From assembly GCF_046159835.1 (NCBI RefSeq), contig NZ_JBJXCY010000003.1, forward strand, positions 86,337 through 150,336: a stretch of DNA of 64,000 nt, written 5' to 3'. This document shows positions 1 to 9,112 of this stretch, piece by piece; position 1 is the stretch's first letter, and every line of letters starts with the position of its first letter. A program made the position numbers and the translations under genes. Source of the stretch: JACKJK01 sp046159835. Lineage in GTDB: Bacteria; Pseudomonadota; Alphaproteobacteria; Rhizobiales; Tepidamorphaceae. Under the pieces are notes generated by a model, which ran no database searches, was not told the origin of the DNA, and saw only the letters and a list, made by a program, of their open reading frames with translations.

Positions 1-642
1 TTCCTCGGCGCAATGTTCACCACAGCCGAATTGCCGGAAGACGCAGCGGAAGAGGATCATTGCGGCACCTGCCGCGCCTGCCTCGACATCTGCCCGACCA
101 ACGCGTTTCCGGCACCATACCGGCTCGATGCGCGGCGCTGCATTTCCTACCTCACGATCGAGCACAAGGGGCACATCCCGGCGGAGTTCCGCCCGGCCAT
201 GGGCAACCGGATCTATGGCTGTGACGACTGCCTCGCGGTTTGCCCGTGGAACAAGTTCGCCGAAAAGGCGCGCGAAACACGGCTTGCCGCGCGCAAGAAC
301 CTGACGCTGCCGCCACTTTCGAAACTCGCGAAACTCGACGACCCGGCGTTCCGCGAGATGTTCCGCAAGTCCCCGGTCAAGCGCACCGGGCGCGACCGCT
401 TCGTGCGCAACGTGCTGATCGCCATCGGCAATTCCGGCGACGCCGCGCTCGCCGACGAGGCCGAGCGGTTGCTGGACGACGCCTCGCCGCTGGTGAGGGC
501 GATGGCCGTCTGGGCGCTGGCGCAGCTTGGTGCGCGCGACAAGATCGCCGCCAATGCGCGCCGCCGCCTGTCACGCGAAAAGGATGCCGACGTGCTGAAT
601 GAATGGCGCGCGGCGCGAACACGCCTGGAGGCGCAAGCCTGA
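1..642 (+). CDS. queG: Epoxyqueuosine reductase QueG, C-terminal part (5' end outside window)
   Basis: QueG reduces epoxyqueuosine to queuosine in tRNA, the last step of the pathway, using cobalamin and two [4Fe-4S] clusters. The reading frame is open from base 1, so the gene begins upstream and the cobalamin-binding N-terminal half is missing here. The visible part has a first cluster motif CGTCRACLDIC (visible residues 21-31) and a second, CDDCLAVCPW (from about residue 74). These are followed by a HEAT-like helical C-terminus, the usual QueG order. The stop codon overlaps the ATG of the next gene by one base (TGATG), which suggests translational coupling. The product is cytoplasmic. The family call is firm because the ferredoxin pair plus C-terminal HEAT region is diagnostic. 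Confidence 0.95.
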   Translation, partial: FLGAMFTTAELPEDAAEEDHCGTCRACLDICPTNAFPAPYRLDARRCISYLTIEHKGHIPAEFRPAMGNRIYGCDDCLAVCPWNKFAEKARETRLAARKNLTLPPLSKLAKLDDPAFREMFRKSPVKRTGRDRFVRNVLIAIGNSGDAALADEAERLLDDASPLVRAMAVWALAQLGARDKIAANARRRLSREKDADVLNEWRAARTRLEAQA

Positions 643-1505
643 TGCGAATCTTCTGTTTCGGCCTTGGATATTCGGCGCAGGCCTTTGTCCGCATTGTGCT
701 GCACAACAAGGGGCACGTCGCCGGCACCGTGCGCGGCGCGGACAAGGCCGCCCACCTGCGCGATGAGGGCATCGAGACGGCACTTTTCGACGGAACCGCG
801 CCGGGCGAAGGCATCGCCGACATGCTGAAGGCCTGCGAGGGGGTGCTCGTCTCCATCGCACCGGGCGAGGACGGCGACCCGGTGCTGGCGCACCACCGCG
901 ACGACATCATCGCGGCAAACCCAAAATGCGTGATCTACCTCTCGACCATCGGCGTCTACGGCAACCACGACGGCGACTGGGTCGACGAGGAAACGCCGAT
1001 CAGCCCGCAGAGCCAGCGATCCATCGCGCGCGCGAACGCGGAAAACGAATGGATCGCCTTCGGCGCGATGACCGGCATCGACGTGATGATCTTCCGGCTG
1101 GCGGGCATCTACGGGCCGGGGCGAGGGCCAGTCGAGAAAATCCGCGACGGCTCGTCGCGGCGCATCGTCAAGCCGGGCCAAGTCTTCAACCGCATCCACG
1201 TCGCCGATATCGCACGCGCGGTTCATGCAGGCTTTGCGCGCCCGCGCACCGCCGTCTTCAACATCGTGGACGATGAACCCGCGCCGCCGCAGGACGTGAT
1301 CGAATACGCCGCGCACCTGATGGGCGTGGAGATGCCGCCGGAGGTCGATTTCGACGAGGCGGATCTTTCGCCGATGGCACGCAGCTTCTACTCGGAGAAC
1401 AAGCGCGTGTCCGGCAAGAAGGCACAAAGGATGCTGCCCTTTGGCCTCAAATACGAGACGTATCGCGAGGGTATCCGCGCGTTGGTTGAATCAGAGAAAG
1501 CCTAG
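642..1505 (+). CDS. NAD(P)-binding SDR/epimerase-family protein (YeeZ-like)
   Basis: This is a 287-residue Rossmann-fold protein. The N-terminus has the dinucleotide-binding pattern GLGYSA (residues 7-12), and STIGVYG near residues 98-104 carries the VYG tyrosine typical of extended SDR and YeeZ-like proteins. The ATG at 642 is chosen because it overlaps the queG stop and is preceded by GGAG at 627-630; an upstream in-frame ATG at 603 lies inside queG. The substrate is unknown. The last 15 residues are encoded again, in another frame, just downstream of the stop beside a palindromic repeat, so the 3' end has been rearranged. It probably forms an operon with queG. Confidence 0.8.
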   Translation: MRIFCFGLGYSAQAFVRIVLHNKGHVAGTVRGADKAAHLRDEGIETALFDGTAPGEGIADMLKACEGVLVSIAPGEDGDPVLAHHRDDIIAANPKCVIYLSTIGVYGNHDGDWVDEETPISPQSQRSIARANAENEWIAFGAMTGIDVMIFRLAGIYGPGRGPVEKIRDGSSRRIVKPGQVFNRIHVADIARAVHAGFARPRTAVFNIVDDEPAPPQDVIEYAAHLMGVEMPPEVDFDEADLSPMARSFYSENKRVSGKKAQRMLPFGLKYETYREGIRALVESEKA

Positions 1506-1506
1506 T

Positions 1507-1583
1507 TCGCGATACGCTCTTTTCCTTGCCGCATCTTCTCATCCGAAAGTCTCCAACTTTTCGGGAAGATGCACGTATCGCGA
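1507..1583. repeat. RIME-like nested palindrome between duplicated gene ends
   Basis: Three nested inverted repeats are visible: TCGCGATACG (1507-1516) with CGTATCGCGA (1574-1583), GCATCTTC (1531-1538) with GAAGATGC (1565-1572), and CCGAAAGT (1543-1550) with ACTTTTCGG (1556-1564). The core at 1531-1572 resembles the extragenic palindromes of the RIME type common in rhizobial genomes, which share a CCGAAAA...CTTTTCGG core; this match is from memory of the family. The element sits directly after the SDR stop and may also act as a transcript-end hairpin, although no long T run follows. Confidence 0.65.
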
Positions 1584-1626
1584 AGGTATCCGGGCGCTTG
1601 TGAAAGCAGAAAAGGCTTCAGCCTGA
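1573..1626 (+). pseudogene. Duplicated 3' end of the SDR gene
   Basis: Bases 1573-1626 repeat the final coding stretch of the SDR gene (1458-1505) at roughly 80% identity by eye. The first copy encodes TYREGIRALVESEKA and the second TYREGIRALVKAEKASA, followed by TGA. The second copy is in a different reading frame from the gene and has no start of its own, so it is a remnant. It probably arose when the palindromic element inserted or duplicated. Either copy could represent the ancestral C-terminus. Confidence 0.7.
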
Positions 1627-1638
1627 CCAGTAAGATTG

Positions 1639-2430
1639 TCAGTCAGCTTCGTCGGCGAGGCGCTGGACGGTCGCCTCCAGCATCTCGATATCCTGCGGCC
1701 TTGAAAGGCGGTGGTCGCCGTCCGGCACCACGGTCAGGCTGACGTCCGCATCCAGCAGCGAGACGAGATCGAGCGCGACGTCGAGTGGCACGTCCTCGTC
1801 CAGCCGCCCCTGCAGGATGACGACCGGGAACGGGAATTTCAGCATCGGGCCGTCGAACAGCAGATGCTTGCGGCCATCCTCGATGAGCCGCTTGGTGATC
1901 ATGTAGCCGCTCTCGTCATAGGGCGAGGGGCGGAACCACTGGCCCTTCTCCATGATCTCGTCGCGCACCGTCTGCGGGAATTCCTCCCACATGAGCCGCT
2001 CGGTCATGTCGATGGCGGGTGCGATCAGCACCATGGCAGCGATCTGCGGGCACTCGGGGTCTTCCTCGCACAGGCGCTTTGCCAGCAGCGTCGCGAGATA
2101 GCCGCCCATGGACGATCCGATGATGATGCGCGGACCGCTCGCAATGTCTCGGAACACGGCCTCGCTCTCCTCCAGCCAGCGAGTGATGGAGGCCTCTTCC
2201 ATGCTGCCGCCGGACGCGCCATGGGCGGAATAGTCAAAGCGGGTGCAGGCCATGCCGCGCGCCTCGCAGAACAGGTCGAGCGAGGTCGCCTTGGTGCCGG
2301 CCATGTCGGACATCAGCCCCGACATCCAGAAGACGCCTGGCGCGGCCCCGCCCCGGTCGGCAACGGCGATCTGGCGGCTGTAGCCGTCGGTCTCGACGGT
2401 CATTTCACGGACGGGGGCTTCTGTTTTCAT
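1639..2430 (-). CDS. Alpha/beta hydrolase, ABHD10-like serine hydrolase
   Basis: This is a 263-residue alpha/beta hydrolase. The nucleophile elbow is GSSMG (residues 105-109, Ser107). The remaining triad probably uses an Asp in GRLDEDVP (about 211-213) and His240 in DGDHRLS. The early FDYSAHGASGG stretch and short size fit the ABHD10/2-hydroxymuconic-semialdehyde-hydrolase-like branch, esterases or thioesterases of uncertain bacterial substrate. No signal peptide is seen, so it is probably cytoplasmic. The ATG at 2430 is chosen over 2475 because an AGGAG lies about 10 bases upstream. It is divergent from infC. Confidence 0.75.
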   Translation of the reverse strand: MKTEAPVREMTVETDGYSRQIAVADRGGAAPGVFWMSGLMSDMAGTKATSLDLFCEARGMACTRFDYSAHGASGGSMEEASITRWLEESEAVFRDIASGPRIIIGSSMGGYLATLLAKRLCEEDPECPQIAAMVLIAPAIDMTERLMWEEFPQTVRDEIMEKGQWFRPSPYDESGYMITKRLIEDGRKHLLFDGPMLKFPFPVVILQGRLDEDVPLDVALDLVSLLDADVSLTVVPDGDHRLSRPQDIEMLEATVQRLADEAD

Positions 2431-2481
2431 CGAACGGGGCTCCTGGGAGGCGGAAAATCTGCGCGCAGCCAACACGCAGCC

Positions 2482-2515
2482 GATTGACTTCGCAAGGGAT
2501 CACGACGACTTTATA
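2482..2515 (+). promoter_or_regulatory. Candidate promoter for infC
   Basis: TTGACT at 2482-2487 resembles a -35 element, and an AT-rich TTTATAAG at 2508-2515 lies downstream. The spacing to the best -10 match (TATAAG) is about 22 bases, longer than ideal, so the exact -10 is uncertain. It is in the right place upstream of the infC start at 2618. Confidence 0.35.
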
Positions 2516-2617
2516 AGCGCGCAAACGTTCGGAACCGGCGAGTTCATGCCATCCGGACGGTTTTCGTGTTGGCAGTGGGAAACTGCCTTCGATGCAACAG
2601 CACAAGGAGACAAGGCC

Positions 2618-3157
2618 ATAGCACGTCGTCCCCACAAGGCCGCGCCCACCGTCAAGGAAGGACCGCGCGTCAACGGCGAGATCACAGCGCCGAAAGTTCA
2701 GCTCATTGACGCCGAAGGCGAGAACCTCGGCGAGATGAGTGTCCCCGATGCAATCGAGCGGGCGCAGGAAGCCGGCCTCGACCTTGTCGAGATCGCTCCG
2801 AATTCGACGCCGCCGGTCTGCAAGATCCTCGATTTCGGCAAATACAAGTATCAGGCGCAGAAGCGGGCCAACGAGGCGCGCAAGAAGCAGAAGACCATCG
2901 AGGTCAAGGAAGTGAAGATGCGCCCGAACATCGACGTCCACGATTACGACGTCAAAATGAAGAGCGTGCGCCGCTTCATCGACGAAGGCGACAAGGTGAA
3001 GGTCACCCTGCGCTTCCGTGGCCGCGAAATGGCTCACCAGGAGCTCGGCATGCAGCTTCTGACGCGCGTACGAGAGGAAGTGGACGAGATCGCCAAGGTC
3101 GAATTCTCGCCCAAGCTCGAAGGCCGTCAGATGATCATGGTCCTGGCACCGCGATAG
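2618..3157 (+). CDS. infC: Translation initiation factor IF-3 (ATA start)
   Basis: IF-3 binds the 30S subunit, prevents premature 50S joining and proofreads the initiator tRNA. The product is 179 residues, matching the usual bacterial length of about 180. It has the N-terminal IF3_N region (GPRVNGEITAPKVQLID), the lysine-rich linker helix, and a C-terminal domain ending QMIMVLAPR. There is no ATG or GTG at the expected N-terminus. The frame begins at ATA (2618-2620) eight bases after AAGGAG (2604-2609). IF-3 genes classically use rare non-AUG starts (AUU, AUC, AUA), which lets IF-3 limit its own synthesis. The upstream in-frame ATG at 2546 would add unrelated residues and is rejected. It heads the infC-rpmI-rplT-pheST block. 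Confidence 0.95.
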   Translation: MARRPHKAAPTVKEGPRVNGEITAPKVQLIDAEGENLGEMSVPDAIERAQEAGLDLVEIAPNSTPPVCKILDFGKYKYQAQKRANEARKKQKTIEVKEVKMRPNIDVHDYDVKMKSVRRFIDEGDKVKVTLRFRGREMAHQELGMQLLTRVREEVDEIAKVEFSPKLEGRQMIMVLAPR

Positions 3158-3195
3158 GCCGCCAATGCCGCCCGGACGCAACGCGCGCCATGCGC

Positions 3196-3224
3196 TTGCG
3201 CCCGCGCGACGATTTCCCTATAAG
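3196..3224 (+). promoter_or_regulatory. Promoter upstream of rpmI-rplT
   Basis: TTGCGC (3196-3201) and TATAAG (3219-3224) are separated by exactly 17 bases, a good housekeeping-sigma promoter. It lies in the 187-base gap between infC and rpmI. The ribosomal protein pair can therefore probably be transcribed independently of infC. Confidence 0.55.
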
Positions 3225-3233
3225 GCACGCTTC

Positions 3234-3272
3234 TCACACGACCCGGCGGGGCATGCCGTGGTTCTCGTGTGA
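3234..3272 (+). promoter_or_regulatory. Stem-loop in the rpmI-rplT leader
   Basis: TCACACGA (3234-3241) and TCGTGTGA (3265-3272) form a perfect 8-base inverted repeat about 10 bases after the predicted -10, so it would sit at the very 5' end of the rpmI transcript. A smaller CGGC/GCCG pairing lies within it. L20 autoregulates rpmI-rplT through leader RNA in several bacteria, and this structure is a candidate for that role. Confidence 0.4.
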
Positions 3273-3344
3273 TCTGCTCAATCGAAACTCAAGTGGGCAA
3301 GCGCCTGTCACCAGGCGCGACGCGCCCGCGTCAAGGAGAGCGAA

Positions 3345-3542
3345 ATGCCCAAGATGAAGACCAAGAGTGGCGCCAAAAAGCGCTTCAAGATGACCGCTTC
3401 CGGAAAGGTCCGGGGCAAGCAGGCTGGCAAGCAGCACGGAATGATCAAGCGGACGAACAAGTTCATCCGCAACGCGCGTGGCACGTACATTCTCGACGAG
3501 TCCGACGCGAAGATCGTCCGCAAGTTCATGCCCTACGCCTGA
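3345..3542 (+). CDS. rpmI: 50S ribosomal protein L35
   Basis: A small, very basic 65-residue protein starting MPKMKTKSGAKKRFK, the L35 signature. It contains the conserved KRTNKFIRNARGT stretch. L35 is a late-assembling large-subunit protein. AAGGAG lies just upstream of the ATG. It stands 39 bases before rplT in the conserved infC-rpmI-rplT order. Confidence 0.98.
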   Translation: MPKMKTKSGAKKRFKMTASGKVRGKQAGKQHGMIKRTNKFIRNARGTYILDESDAKIVRKFMPYA

Positions 3543-3581
3543 ACCTGACCTGATACCCAGACACATCCGGAGAGACACACG

Positions 3582-3938
3582 ATGTCACGCGTGAAACGGG
3601 GCACCACAGGACATGCCCGTCACAAGAAGGTCCTGAAGGCAGCCAAGGGCTACTACGGCCGCCGCAAGAATACGATCCGCACTGCCAAGCAGGCGGTCGA
3701 GAAGTCGCAGCAATACGCGTACCGCGACCGCAAGGTCCGCAAGCGCACGTTCCGTTCGCTGTGGATCCAGCGCATCAACGCGGCCACCCGCGAGCACGGC
3801 CTCACCTATGCCCGATTTATCGACGGCCTCGGAAAGGCCGGTATCGAGGTCGACCGCAAGGTGCTGGCGGATCTTGCCATCCATCAGCCCGACGCCTTCA
3901 AGGCGCTGGTCGGCAAGGCGGAATCCGCTCTCGCTTGA
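3582..3938 (+). CDS. rplT: 50S ribosomal protein L20
   Basis: L20 is an early-assembling 23S-binding protein. The product is 118 residues, starts MSRVKRGTTGHARHKK and contains the hallmark KGYYGRRKNTIRTA and WIQRINAATREHGLTYARFI segments. The N-terminal half is a basic extension that threads into rRNA, and the C-terminal half is the globular domain that can bind its own mRNA in other bacteria. A GGAGAG motif precedes the ATG. It is cotranscribed with rpmI and possibly pheS. Confidence 0.98.
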   Translation: MSRVKRGTTGHARHKKVLKAAKGYYGRRKNTIRTAKQAVEKSQQYAYRDRKVRKRTFRSLWIQRINAATREHGLTYARFIDGLGKAGIEVDRKVLADLAIHQPDAFKALVGKAESALA

Positions 3939-3971
3939 ATTCCCGCCTTTTCGGGGCCTGACGCGACACGT

Positions 3972-4045
3972 CCGCGCCGCAGCACTCGCGGCGCGGGTCC
4001 AACCGCAACAGGGTCCTGAAGCCAATACCTGACCGCTTCGGACCC
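3972..4045 (+). promoter_or_regulatory. Alternative hairpins in the rplT-pheS gap
   Basis: CCGCGCCGC (3972-3980) pairs perfectly with GCGGCGCGG (3988-3996), a strong GC stem without a U tract. GGGTCC occurs at 3995-4000 and 4011-4016, and both can pair with GGACCC (4040-4045). The first GGGTCC overlaps the GC stem, so the pairings are mutually exclusive. This could be a leader switch for pheST or just an rplT transcript-end structure. No phenylalanine-rich leader peptide was recognised. Confidence 0.35.
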
Positions 4046-4078
4046 GTTGCTCACGAATGAAGTAACGGAGACGACACG

Positions 4079-5169
<1,091 letters not shown>

Positions 5170-5173
<4 letters not shown>

Positions 5174-5799
5174 GCCTCGAAAGCTGGCTGTCATACGTGG
5201 CGGTGCTGCTGGTGTTCATGGCGACGCCGGGACCGAGTCACCTCCTGATGCTGGCCAACTCGGTCACCAACGGAGCGGCGCGCGCCATGGCCACCGCCGG
5301 CGGTGACCTCAGCGCAAACACGTTGCAGATCCTTGCTGCCGCGCTCGGGCTTGCCGGCCTCACCATCTTGGCGCAGGGCGCATTCGAAGTGGTGAAGTGG
5401 GCGGGCGTCGCCTACCTCGTCTGGCTCGGGATTGCGAAAATCCGCAACGCATCGCGCCACGCCGCGCGCGCAACGACGCCGCGCGCCAGCCTGCGCCAAC
5501 TCTACTGGCAAGGCTTCATCACGTCTGCGGCCAACCCGAAGGCGGTGATCTTCTTCGCAGCCCTGCTGCCCCAGTTCATCGACCACGGTCAGCCGCTCGC
5601 AGCGCAATTCGCGCTGCTGGGCGCGACCTACATCATTGTCGACGGTGCTTTCCTGTCGGCCTATGCCATCGCCTCCGCACCAATCGGACGTTTCGTGCGC
5701 GGGCGCTGGGAAGCCACTGTGGAGCGGGCCGCCGGTGGCGGGTTCATTCTCGCCGCCCTGCTGCTTGCTGGAAAGCGCATCGCCGTCGATGCGCGCTAA
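5170..5799 (+). CDS. LysE/RhtB-family amino-acid exporter
   Basis: A 209-residue membrane protein of the LysE/RhtB family, which exports amino acids or derivatives using the proton gradient. It has about six predicted membrane segments and the family signature ATPGPSHLLMLANSV near residues 18-32, plus a conserved NPKAVIFFAALLPQF segment. The ATG at 5170 overlaps the pheS stop (ATGA). It lies between pheS and pheT, a placement with no obvious link to tRNA charging. The substrate cannot be read from sequence. Confidence 0.85.
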
Positions 5800-5823
5800 C
5801 GAGAATTCTCAACGGGAACTGTC

Positions 5824-8232
5824 ATGAAGTTCACGCTCAACTGGCTGAAAGACCATCTCGAAACCGACGAGAGCCTGGAGGCGCTTGCCGACAAGCTGTC
5901 GCTGATCGGGCTCGAGGTGGAATCGATCGAGAACCCGGCGGAAACCTTCGCGCCCTTCAAGACCGCGCGCGTGGTGAAGGCCGAACAGCACCCCGATGCC
6001 GACCGGCTGCGCGTATGCATCGTCGATGACGGCACGACGCAGTACCAGGTGGTGTGCGGCGCGCCGAACGCGCGCACCGGCATGGTCGGCGTCTTCGCGC
6101 CCGCCGGCACGCACATTCCCGGCACCGGCATGGACCTGAAGCCCGGCGTCATCCGTGGCGTCGAATCCAACGGCATGCTGGTTTCCGAACGCGAGATGGG
6201 CCTGTCGGACGAGCATGACGGGATCATCGACCTGGATGCCGACACCGCCATCGGCGTGCCGTTCGCTCAGGTTCTGGGGCTCGACGACCCGGTGATCGAA
6301 ATCGCCATCACGCCGAACCGGGGCGACTGCCTCGGCGTGCACGGCGTTGCGCGTGACCTCGCGGCTGCCGGCATGGGCAAGCTCAAGTCGCTGAAAACCC
6401 CGGACCTCGCTGGCACCTTCGACAGCCCGGTCGGCATCGAGATCGCGTTCGACGGCGATTCCGTCTGCCCGGTCTTTGCCGGTGTCTACGTGAAGGACGT
6501 GAAGAACGGCCCCAGTCCGGACTGGATGCAGCGCCGGCTGAAGGCCATCGGCCTGCGCCCGATCAACGCGCTGGTGGATATCACCAACTACGTCTCCTAC
6601 GACCGCGGCCGCCCGCTGCACGTCTACGATGCCGACAAGCTGACCGGCACCGTGCGCGCCCGAATGGGCAAGCAGGGCGAGAGCTTCGAGGCGCTCGACG
6701 GCAAGGTCTACGAAGTTGACGAGACCATGTGCGTCATCGCCGACGACGCCAACGTGCTCGGCCTCGGCGGCATCATGGGCGGCGAGGAGTCCGGTTCGAC
6801 GGAGGCCACCGTCAACGTGCTGATCGAATCCGCCTGGTTCGACCCCAAGGTGACCGCCCGCACGGGCCGCGCGCTCGATATCCAGTCGGATGCGCGCTAC
6901 CGTTTCGAGCGCACCGTGGACCCAGAAACCGTTGTGCCCGGCGCCAGGCTGGCCGCCCAGATGGTGGTCGAGATGTGCGGCGGCACGCCAAGCAACCTCG
7001 TTCTCGCCGGTGAGGTGCCTGAAGCCGACAAGGTCATCGATTTCGACCTCTCGCAGGTCAAGCGCCTGACGGGGCTGAAGCTTCACCCCGCCGAGATCAA
7101 GGCGATCCTGCGCGAACTCGGCTTCCTGATGTCGGGGCCGGAAGACAACATCAAGGTCGCGGTGCCGAGCTGGCGCCCGGACGTGCATGAAAGCGCAGAC
7201 CTGGTTGAAGAGGTGACGCGGATCGTCGGTGTCGATGCCGTGCCCACCGTGCCGCTCGACAAGCCGGACGGCGTTCCGGCAGCGGTGCTGACGCTGGCGC
7301 AGACCCGCGCCCACAATGCGCGCCGCACGCTCGCCTCGCGCGGGCTGGTGGAAGCGGTGACGTGGTCGTTCATCGGCGAAGCGGACGCCAAGCGCTTCGG
7401 CGGCGGCGCGGCTGCGGTGAAGCTGTCGAACCCGATTTCCTCCGACCTGACCGACATGCGCCCGAGCCATCTCCCCGGTCTGATCGCGGCAGCACAGGGC
7501 AACGTCAATCGCGGCATGGGTGATGTTGCCCTGTTCGAGATCGGCGCCACCTATCACGGCGACGAGCCGGAAGACCAGGTCGAGATGGCGACAGTTGTAC
7601 GGCGGGGCCGTTCTCGCATCGAGGCGACCGGCCGGCACTGGCGCGGCGGCGAAGGTGCGCCGGACGCATTCGATGCCAAGGCCGACGCTGTTGCGGTGCT
7701 GGCGAGCCTCGGCGCGCCGGTCGACAACCTGCAGGTCACGCGCAACGCCCCGGACTGGTACCACCCGGGCCGTTCCGGCACATTGCAGCTTGGGCCGAAG
7801 ATGATCCTCGCGCATTTCGGCGAGCTGCATCCCGGCGTCCTCGACGAGATGGATATCGACGGCCCGGTCGTTGCCGCGGAAATCTTTCTCGATGCCCTGC
7901 CCGCGCCGAAGAAGCGCGATTCGCGCGCCAAGCCGGCTGTCGACCTGCCGGACCTGATGCCGGTGACCCGCGACTTCGCCTTCCTCGTCGATGGCGAGGT
8001 CGAGGCGCAGGCGATCCTGCGCGCGGCGCGCGGCGCGGAAAAGAAGCTCATCTCGGATGTGCGCGTCTTCGACGTCTACACGGGCGAGGCTCTCAAGGGC
8101 CAGAAGTCCATCGGCATCGAGGTCACGCTGCAGCCGCGAGAGCAGACGCTCACGGAAAAGGATATCGAGGCGGTCGCCGAGCGAATCGTCGCGCAGGTCG
8201 CCAAGGCAACCGGCGGCACGCTTCGCAACTGA
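5824..8232 (+). CDS. pheT: Phenylalanine-tRNA ligase beta subunit
   Basis: The beta chain of phenylalanyl-tRNA synthetase, 802 residues, close to the normal size. Domains in order: an N-terminal EMAP/OB tRNA-binding domain (KTARVVKAEQHPDADRL, about 40-56), the B3/4 editing domain that clears mischarged tyrosine, B5 domains, a catalytically inactive class II-like core, and a C-terminal anticodon-binding ferredoxin-like domain ending in the VAERIV region. It begins 24 bases after the exporter gene and is probably cotranscribed with pheS. Confidence 0.98.
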   Translation: MKFTLNWLKDHLETDESLEALADKLSLIGLEVESIENPAETFAPFKTARVVKAEQHPDADRLRVCIVDDGTTQYQVVCGAPNARTGMVGVFAPAGTHIPGTGMDLKPGVIRGVESNGMLVSEREMGLSDEHDGIIDLDADTAIGVPFAQVLGLDDPVIEIAITPNRGDCLGVHGVARDLAAAGMGKLKSLKTPDLAGTFDSPVGIEIAFDGDSVCPVFAGVYVKDVKNGPSPDWMQRRLKAIGLRPINALVDITNYVSYDRGRPLHVYDADKLTGTVRARMGKQGESFEALDGKVYEVDETMCVIADDANVLGLGGIMGGEESGSTEATVNVLIESAWFDPKVTARTGRALDIQSDARYRFERTVDPETVVPGARLAAQMVVEMCGGTPSNLVLAGEVPEADKVIDFDLSQVKRLTGLKLHPAEIKAILRELGFLMSGPEDNIKVAVPSWRPDVHESADLVEEVTRIVGVDAVPTVPLDKPDGVPAAVLTLAQTRAHNARRTLASRGLVEAVTWSFIGEADAKRFGGGAAAVKLSNPISSDLTDMRPSHLPGLIAAAQGNVNRGMGDVALFEIGATYHGDEPEDQVEMATVVRRGRSRIEATGRHWRGGEGAPDAFDAKADAVAVLASLGAPVDNLQVTRNAPDWYHPGRSGTLQLGPKMILAHFGELHPGVLDEMDIDGPVVAAEIFLDALPAPKKRDSRAKPAVDLPDLMPVTRDFAFLVDGEVEAQAILRAARGAEKKLISDVRVFDVYTGEALKGQKSIGIEVTLQPREQTLTEKDIEAVAERIVAQVAKATGGTLRN

Positions 8233-8314
8233 CGATCCACGCACCGGGCGGTTCGCAACGCCTGCCCGGTGCCGTAGTCTCCTCAGCGACCTTCAAGCCT
8301 TCCGGGGAGCCGAC

Positions 8315-9112
8315 ATGCCGTGGAACCTGCTCGACAAGCTTGGCCGCGCCGTCGCGAAGCTTCTAACCAAGCCGTCTCCCGGCTACGAGCCTTATGCGCA
8401 GATCGACACGGACCGGCTGCGCGCGGTGCTGGAACCCGGCGACATAATCCTCGTCGAGGGCCACCAGTACATCTCGTCCGCCATCAAGTACCTGACGATG
8501 TCGACCTGGTCGCACGCGGCGATGTTCGTGGGCGATATCCCGGGGAAAGCGGAATCTGACGGCGAACCGCACCAGCTGGTGGAGGTCCTCGTCGGTGACG
8601 GATGCATCTCCTCGCCGCTCAGCAAGTACGAGAAGCACAACATCCGCATCTGCCGGCCCATCGGCCTGACCAAGCCAGACTGCGAAGCCGTGGTCGGGTA
8701 CATGCGCGAGCGCATCGGGCTCGAATACGACATGAAGAACGTGCTCGACCTGCTGCGCTTCGTGATGCCGACGCCCCCGGTGCCGGTGCGCATGCGCCGC
8801 CGGATGATCGCGCTGGGTTCAGGCGACCCGACGCGGGCCATCTGTTCGACGTTGATCGCGCAAGCGTTCCAGAGCGTGCGCTACCCCATTCTGCCGAGCG
8901 TGGAAGTGGTGGAGCCGGGGCCGGATAAGCGCAAGAGCAACTACACGCGGCAGGAAATCCTGCACATCCGGCACTTTTCGCTGTTCACGCCGCGCGACTT
9001 CGACCTGTCGCCGTATTTCGCGGTGGTGAAACCGACCATCGAGCTCGGATTCGACTACCGCGAACTCGTTTGGCACGAAGGCGACCCGGAATCCGCCGGA
9101 GGCGAAGCCTAG
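8315..9112 (+). CDS. YiiX-like permuted NlpC/P60 cysteine hydrolase
   Basis: A 265-residue protein of the YiiX/YebB group, circularly permuted papain-like (NlpC/P60 superfamily) hydrolases acting on amide or lipid-linked substrates that remain unknown. The likely catalytic His lies in TWSHAAMFVGD (about residue 69) and the Cys in RAICSTLIAQAFQ near 176, the permuted order expected for this family. No signal peptide is evident. The ATG at 8315 follows GGGGAG; a longer frame upstream overlaps pheT and is rejected. Its stop overlaps the fabI stop by four bases on the opposite strand. Confidence 0.75.
   Translation: MPWNLLDKLGRAVAKLLTKPSPGYEPYAQIDTDRLRAVLEPGDIILVEGHQYISSAIKYLTMSTWSHAAMFVGDIPGKAESDGEPHQLVEVLVGDGCISSPLSKYEKHNIRICRPIGLTKPDCEAVVGYMRERIGLEYDMKNVLDLLRFVMPTPPVPVRMRRRMIALGSGDPTRAICSTLIAQAFQSVRYPILPSVEVVEPGPDKRKSNYTRQEILHIRHFSLFTPRDFDLSPYFAVVKPTIELGFDYRELVWHEGDPESAGGEA

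Noticed and set aside
1441..1626. 61-residue frame after the SDR gene
   Set aside because: It is only the duplicated 3' end in another frame, joined to the palindrome, with no start context of its own.
5809..8244. 811-residue minus-strand frame opposite pheT
   Set aside because: It is an antisense shadow of a clear pheT gene, rich in His and Arg and without any recognisable domain.
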